Of a stretch of DNA of 64,000 bases, positions 59,180 through 64,000 are shown one piece after another. Origin of the DNA: Hofstenia miamia (lineage: Eukaryota > Xenacoelomorpha > Acoela > Hofsteniidae). The DNA lies in the NCBI GenBank assembly GCA_900660155.1, contig CABFPE010000120.1:1312185-1376184 (forward strand). The letters are read 5' to 3'. Under the pieces are notes generated by a model that searched no databases, had not been told where the DNA came from, and saw only the letters and a list, made by a program, of their open reading frames with translations. Both the position numbers and the translations under genes were made by a program. Position 1 is the first letter of the stretch; the number at the start of each line of letters is the position of its first letter.

Positions 59180-59435
59180 TATTGGTTTTAACATGCGCTT
59201 TTTTTGAAACTCATTTGTTCATTATTTGATGTTTGTTATTAAACGTTGATTAATAAATCGTTATTAAAATAATTAATTGCAATTAAATTCAATGTTAAAC
59301 GAAAATAAGATGAGGAAAGATATTCTTGATTTAGCGATTTTACTTACAATTTGGAAAACTGATAAATCTTAAAATAGCGTCAATAAATGTAAAAATTAAA
59401 AAATACATGCGATATATAAAAGAAAGTTTTCTTTT
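59180..59435. other. Intergenic, possible 3' untranslated remnant of DNLZ
   Basis: An AATAAA lies near 59251. No poly(A) tract follows and no gene was recognised. Confidence 0.4.
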
Positions 59436-59830
59436 CAGCGTACGGATATTATTGTCCACAGATGACCTTTAGTTTTAGAATTAATTCCCGAAACTGTTTT
59501 AAGTTTTTAATGCATTTGATCTCTTGAGGGAATTCATTCCATTTTTTTATTGCAATATTTATTAATGAATGTTGTTTATTTATAGATTTATATTAGTCTT
59601 AGTAAATATTTTGTTCTTTCGTTGAATTTTTTAAAAATTTTGGAATATCTACGTTATATAAAGGTGGAATTAATTTCGCATTTTTACGAAACCTAGTGGC
59701 GATGTTTATGTGGATCAACCTTTTAGGACTTGGGATTTTGTAACAAATGTATTTTTCAAAGCACTTGAATTTTGTTTTACACACATTAATGCACTTAGCA
59801 ATACGATCTATAAATGAAATAGTCAAAATT
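59436..59830 (-). mobile_element. LINE 3'-terminal coding remnant
   Basis: The minus strand encodes TRFRKNAKLIPPLYNVDIPK (59690) and, after a stop, HSLINIAIKKWNEFPQEIKC then IKNLKQFRELILKLKVI (59580-59470). The WN-x-[LF]P-x-EIK-x-I...F...L spelling is the C-terminus of Jockey/CR1-type LINE ORF2. It matches the better preserved piece at 63307-63885 in the same orientation. Confidence 0.75.
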
Positions 59831-60179
59831 GTAGCTTTGTACTCATAAAATAATAAATTTAATAAATAAAAAACAGATAAATTATAAAATTCATTTAATA
59901 CTCAAAAATGAAAGTAAAACGAAATTTTGTATTTTACAATAACTTCCATTTACAATGTTAATGTATGCACTATAGACGTTTAATTGACTCAAAGTTCAAT
60001 GCTCACATGAATATAAGTGAGAAAACTAGCCATAGATATAAAAAGTATGGCACTATTAGTTAGGCAATTACCACCTTGTGGGATAATTCAAATCAAAAGT
60101 TTTTAAAAGAATCTTTCAATATTAGCGGGCGAGCATAGGCCCGCACATCATAAATCTGATTCGTGGCTTCTGCCAAAGG
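59831..60179. other. Intergenic, possibly degraded LINE
   Basis: KFNAHMNISEKTSHRYKKYG can be read near 59990 (plus), which resembles a LINE post-RT segment, but the match is weak. Confidence 0.35.
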
Positions 60180-60925
60180 ACGTCTAGTTTACTCGATATC
60201 AAACAAGGTGTTCTTCAAATAACTGTCGGAGGTATATTTCTCTATAATAGTACATGCAACCAATGACATTTGTGTTTCTGCAAATTACTTAAATGGTCTC
60301 GCCACTTATGCGGATGACAATACACCTCTTATTCATATTCCTGACAAGGTTGGTCGTGATGACAATGCAACGCAGATTCGCAATGAATACAAAATTTAAT
60401 CAAAAAATCGCTGTCAGCTACAAGTGTAAAGAGCTCATTATTAACGGAAGGAGGGAGGGAACGCCCAATTGTTAAACAGATAGATTTTATTAAAAGAGCA
60501 GGCCAAATAAAGTTTCTGGGGTTCATGTTTGACGACAAACTTTCTTTTAAAGAGCAGATTGCAATATCAGTAAAAAAATGCTATGCAATTAGTTATAAGC
60601 TTTTCCGCTGGAAAATCTCAATATCATCCTTTGAATTACTTATTACTAACAGCAGTCTACTATGCTATAAGTCACCCGAGACACAGAAAAGCTGGGCCAG
60701 GGCGGTCAAGATGATATAGGTAGCGCAACATATTCCCTAATAGATTTTATTGCTCTATTCAATGCCATTGATACTTTTTGAAATGAATGTCTATTAATTA
60801 TTTAATTCAATGTTTATGCTTGTTTAAGTGATTTGTGCATATTTTTCTGTGATGGCGCTATTCAAATAAACTATCCAGTTATTTAATTGTAAACATTTAT
60901 TTGAATAAAGAATATCTTATCTTAA
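60180..60925 (+). mobile_element. Decayed LINE with AATAAAGAATATCTTATCTT tail
   Basis: The plus strand encodes TNDICVSANYLNGLATYADD then NTPLIHIPDK (RT motif C, 60265-60350). FDDKLSFKEQIAISVKKCYA (60528) and a 3' region ending GAATAAAGAATATCTTATCTT at about 60903-60923 follow. The tail is the same as that of the minus-strand LINE at 63.15 kb. Frame changes occur between the pieces and the 5' part is missing. Confidence 0.7.
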
Positions 60926-61252
60926 TATATCAAACATTAAAAGCCAAAAACATTTTCTGTGCTCATTATTCAGAGCTAGTTTCATGTTTCTAAATCTCTA
61001 TAACATCGAAATGTAAAATTGAAAAGCACAATTTGCTTGAATTGAAATATATTTAAAAAGGAAAAATTGCATTGCAAGTTTCAAAATTTAATCCATAAAG
61101 TCATTCACTGTTCAAAAATGAATTAAATATTTGAAAATAAAAAATTTGCATATTTACAAAAATATTAATATTACGATAAATTAAAGATTTACTAAGGCAA
61201 TAGACAATATGAATTTTAAATAAATCTATAAGTAGATACAAGTGATGTATTA
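60926..61252. other. 3' flank of the EEP gene
   Basis: Very AT-rich. It contains the expected position of the EEP gene's 3' untranslated region on the minus strand. No canonical AATAAA was pinned down on that strand close to the stop. Confidence 0.4.
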
Positions 61253-62708
61253 TCATTGTTGATTACTTTCAATCAACATGGCAGCAATGACGGTTGAATG
61301 ATCAGAGATATTTCGTGTATTTTCTCTCTTTGTCTTAATGACATCGTAATCTATAAATTGAAGATTTTTCCCAAACACATAGTCGATTAAATCCGTGGAT
61401 GAATCATCAAAACCATTAAAGGTAGGAGTAAGGTTGTGGGAAACATCATGAGCACACGACATGTGTTTCTTCATAACAAGAACTTCTTCAGTGGATGGCC
61501 CAGCATTGAAGTCCCCACAAATCAAAGTAGGTCCGTTGAACGGAGACACAAGATCACATAGTCGGTTAGCGCTAAATACTCGTGCCTCAGCGCACATGTG
61601 ATCTAAATGTGTGTTAACTAAATGCAGTTCAAAACCCTTGACTTTGTGTTTAAATAGACCGTGTGTATAAATTCTTGAACACAAGGCACCTGGGTATCTA
61701 GAGCCCATAACTTCAGGTGTTTCGGATAACCAACACGTTTCTTCCATTAATAACGAATACTGGTAGTTGTAAAAAATTGGGTTGTATTCACCACTGCAAA
61801 ATAAAGTTGTTTTGAACTAGTCAATACCGTTATTTGATATTTTGCTACTAGTGAACTGTAGAACTAAGATATCGACAAATTCAGAGGCAACAATTTTAAA
61901 AATTAGATAAGGATCTACTACATAAATTTTCTTTAAATATTTTTCGAAATTCAATAATTGATAGGGCAGCACTTAAATAAGAAAATCAGTTAGCAAATTA
62001 AAACAGGCAGCGTTGTATCCGGGCGATGGTTTAAAATTTAATTGCTACTGCAATTTAATGAACACCAATATGAGTTACAAATGAAACAATGAGCACTACA
62101 GAATTATTGACTTAATATGGTATGGAATCAAATAAATTTCATTGTATAAATAGCTTCAATTGGCAACCAATTCGTATTTAAATTACTTTTTGAATAGATT
62201 AAAAAAGTAGAATTAGCGAAAACCAAAAATTTACAATGTAAATATTTTAAGAGTAAACTTTAAAAAACGCAATATACTCAATTTATGAATTCTTAAAAAA
62301 ATTTAGAAATAGGAAATGCTGTAAAATTCTACTAAAACAATGATTGTGCTATTGCTGTATTTGAACAATAGATCTCGTGCTATATTTAGTTAAAAACAAG
62401 TATTAGTCATAAGATACGACCTGTTCACACCCAATTAACTTTATTTCGAAGTGGCATAGTAGGCTATTTTACCTTCCTTCCTTGCTTCTTTGCTTGCCAA
62501 TGTAACAATATTCAGGTAAGGCTGCTTTCAGATCAGATAGTTGTTCACTAACAACTTCCTGAAAACAAAAGAAATCAATGTTAGAAGAAGCTAGTTTCTT
62601 AATGTATGATAAAAGATCTTCCTTTCTCAGAATCCAATGATCAACTTCATCGCGCTTATTCATATAACGAATGTTAAATGTTACAACATTAAGACGTCTG
62701 TCTTCCAT
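61253..62708 (-). CDS. Endonuclease/exonuclease/phosphatase (DNase I-like) family protein, two coding exons
   Basis: Exons 62708-62473 and 61793-61253 (minus) join at a phase-2 intron (donor AG|GTAAAA, acceptor TTTTGCAG|T) into 258 residues; the seam gives KEGS-GEYNPIFY, the family spelling. The EEP fold cleaves phosphodiester or phosphoester bonds using a metal ion. Motifs: TFNIRY (N12), FCFQE (catalytic E51), GEYNPIFY 80-87, WLSETPE 100-106, NTHLDH (H141, D143), GDFN (D173, N175), DLIDYVF (D216), ISDHSTV (D243, H244). All catalytic positions are present and no stop interrupts the frame, so the gene looks functional. No signal peptide or membrane segment is seen. The substrate cannot be told: the subfamily resembles small stand-alone EEP hydrolases of bacteria, fungi and plants more than APE1, CCR4/Angel or inositol phosphatases. 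TTTTATTTTATTTTAG directly precedes the ATG, so an upstream untranslated or coding exon is likely. Confidence 0.88.
61794..62472 (-). other. Intron of the EEP gene (679 nt)
   Basis: GT...AG boundaries, phase 2, very AT-rich, with no nested gene or transposon recognised. Joining at these sites restores 259 codons including the stop. Confidence 0.85.
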
Positions 62709-63147
62709 CTAAAATAAAATAAAAATGTTTAAATTCACAGTATAGGTGAATGAGGGATGAATTTAAACAATTGATGTACTTAGAAAACACAGATGTGATA
62801 CAACATAGATAAAATCTCTCATTCGGAAATTACTCCAAAAACTAGAGTTGGAACCTCAAAATGAATGTTTTTGAACAGTCGAATTACATTTTGGATAATT
62901 CAAATAACCATGATTTTGGCAAGATGATTTTGTACTGTTTAGTTCAATGGTTTTCCTATAATGCATGATTTCAGAAAACCAAGATATTATTTCTTTTGGG
63001 GCAATAACGTTTTCCAGTCAATAGCAATTTAAAATTTACAAATCATAAAAAATTTTTGAGCAAGATGAAGGACAGTCACGGGCTGTGCTCCATTTTCAGC
63101 AACACAGATTTGATTTTTGACATAATTGCAATGGCTCCATTAACAAC
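62709..63147. other. Upstream of EEP exon, splice acceptor at its left edge
   Basis: On the minus strand a pyrimidine-rich tract and AG end exactly before the ATG. The remaining sequence shows no further exon that I can support. Confidence 0.45.
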
Positions 63148-63178
63148 ATGATAAGATAAGATAAGATAAGATAAGATA
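63147..63178. repeat. (GATAA)n pentamer tail of the LINE
   Basis: Five GATAA units read on the plus strand, the 3' tail of the minus-strand LINE. Confidence 0.9.
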
Positions 63179-64000
63179 TTCTTTATTCAGATAATATTTT
63201 CAATTACAAACTGGTTATTATCTGAATAGCGTCAAGAATGATAACAAATAACTATATTTACAAAAAAAATAGGACTACAAAATCTGTTCTGTTCAGGCTA
63301 TGGAAATTAATTGCGCGTTATTGTATAATCTTTATTGTAAAATTTGAATCCTAACCATGATTTACCCAAAATGAATTTTTCCTTCAACATAAATGCTTTT
63401 AATTTTCTTTTAAACGTAATTGCACTCTTAATCATTTTAATTTCACTTGGTAATCGATTCCAATTGCGAATTGCAACATTAATAAAAGACTGTTGCTTGA
63501 TTTTTTTACGAAATTTAATGCTAGTATAATGATTAGTTCTTATATTGCGCTTATGAAAAAAGTTTGGAAATGATATTGAATTATAAGGAGGTAATTGATT
63601 TGTTATTTTAAAAAACTTTATCAAAATATTAAAAATAAAGAGTTGATTTGGAAACAGCAAAGATGACAAAATGTAATTTCTTGTTTTGGAGCAGTTTTTC
63701 TGACAAACATTCAATGCCCATTTTAATTGTATTGTAAGTTTTTTTACTAATGATTCATTTAAGCTTGAAAAAAGTGTATTTGCATAATTAAGACGACTCA
63801 TTACTATAGCATGAAATAATTGAATCATAATGGCAGAGGGTAAATGTTCAGCTACGTGTGATAATGTTTTAATACTCATTGCCATGCGTTTTAAAATTTC
63901 TTTTACTTGCTGCTTGTATGTTAATTTTGAGTCAATAGTTATACCAAGATATTTGAAGGATTCTTTAGGGGAGATTGAGGCGTTATTAAAAGTAAGTGAA
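63148..64000 (-). mobile_element. LINE 3' half (post-RT region), runs out of the window
   Basis: 63885-63307 is open and encodes MAMSIKTLSHVAEHLP, then MSRLNYANTLFSSLNES and the C-terminal SFINVAIRNWNRLPSEIKMI with SAITFKRKLKAFML. The frame continues upstream to the window edge as SPKESFKYLGITIDSKLTYK. It is the connection/thumb and C-terminal part of a Jockey/CR1-type ORF2. The 3' end has AATAAAGAATATC followed by five ATCTT-type pentamers (63147-63178 on the plus strand as GATAA repeats). No stop is seen before 63307, so this is a young copy; the RT lies beyond the window. Confidence 0.85.

Noticed and set aside
1-64000. CRISPR array, operon or bacterial contamination
   Set aside because: No regularly spaced repeats with unique spacers, no dense gene clusters; introns, LINEs and MITEs throughout indicate an animal nuclear genome.

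Overview
The window is a strongly AT-rich, intron-bearing, repeat-dominated metazoan genome segment. Interstitial TTAGGG-type arrays (about 6.18 and 32.4 kb) argue against most arthropods, whose telomeres are TTAGG. The mix of LINEs, hAT-like short elements and Tc1/mariner remnants would suit a cnidarian such as Hydra or another AT-rich invertebrate, but the sequence does not prove a species. It is a draft assembly: a 1000-N gap at 33009-34008, and five single-N joins, two of which are flanked by exact or near-exact direct repeats and a third by a shorter copied end.

Host genes are rare and sit in the last 6 kb. The one convincing host gene is a two-exon, minus-strand endonuclease/exonuclease/phosphatase (EEP) family enzyme (62708 down to 61253). 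Its phase-2 intron joins the two exons into a 258-residue protein that keeps the whole catalytic motif set. The second host-derived piece is a broken DNLZ (Hep1/Tim15, mitochondrial Hsp70 escort zinc finger) segment at 58881-59179. It lies only 11 bp after the last codon of a retrotransposon.

That retrotransposon has the only long open frame in the window (55931-58732, 933 codons). It encodes a central reverse transcriptase and, C-terminally, a CCHC finger plus a PD...D restriction-like endonuclease. The homologous tail of the protein continues in another frame to 58869. A second, unrelated-looking lineage that also has CCHC and restriction-like endonuclease domains is present as decayed pieces at 18.1-18.9, 27.5-28.1 and 35.1-35.5 kb. 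It also supplies the tail of a SINE-like element with a pol III-type A/B-box head at 2.0-2.6 kb.

Layout: 0-2 kb empty; 2-5.7 kb SINE-like element and LINE remnants; 5.7-8.2 kb telomere-like array and microsatellite; 8.2-10.8 kb nest of hAT-like and mariner-like remnants with a tandem duplication; 14.9-16.3 kb hAT-like element containing a duplicated assembly join; 17-20.2 kb transposase and LINE remnants; 22.2-24.1 kb Penelope-like reverse transcriptase; 25.5-28.9 kb LINE, mariner and MITE nest; 31-32 kb compositionally odd segment; 32.6-39.9 kb hAT-like elements, the gap and LINE remnants; 40-48 kb short hAT-like elements, a BED-finger remnant, a 565-bp tandem repeat and a possible promoter; 50.5-51.8 kb assembly duplication; 52.1-53.7 kb Tc1-like transposase split by a 798-bp MITE; 55.9-64 kb retrotransposon, DNLZ fragment, LINE pieces and the EEP gene.

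No operon, CRISPR array, rRNA or bona fide tRNA gene was seen. No complete retrovirus-like or Polinton-like element was recognised.
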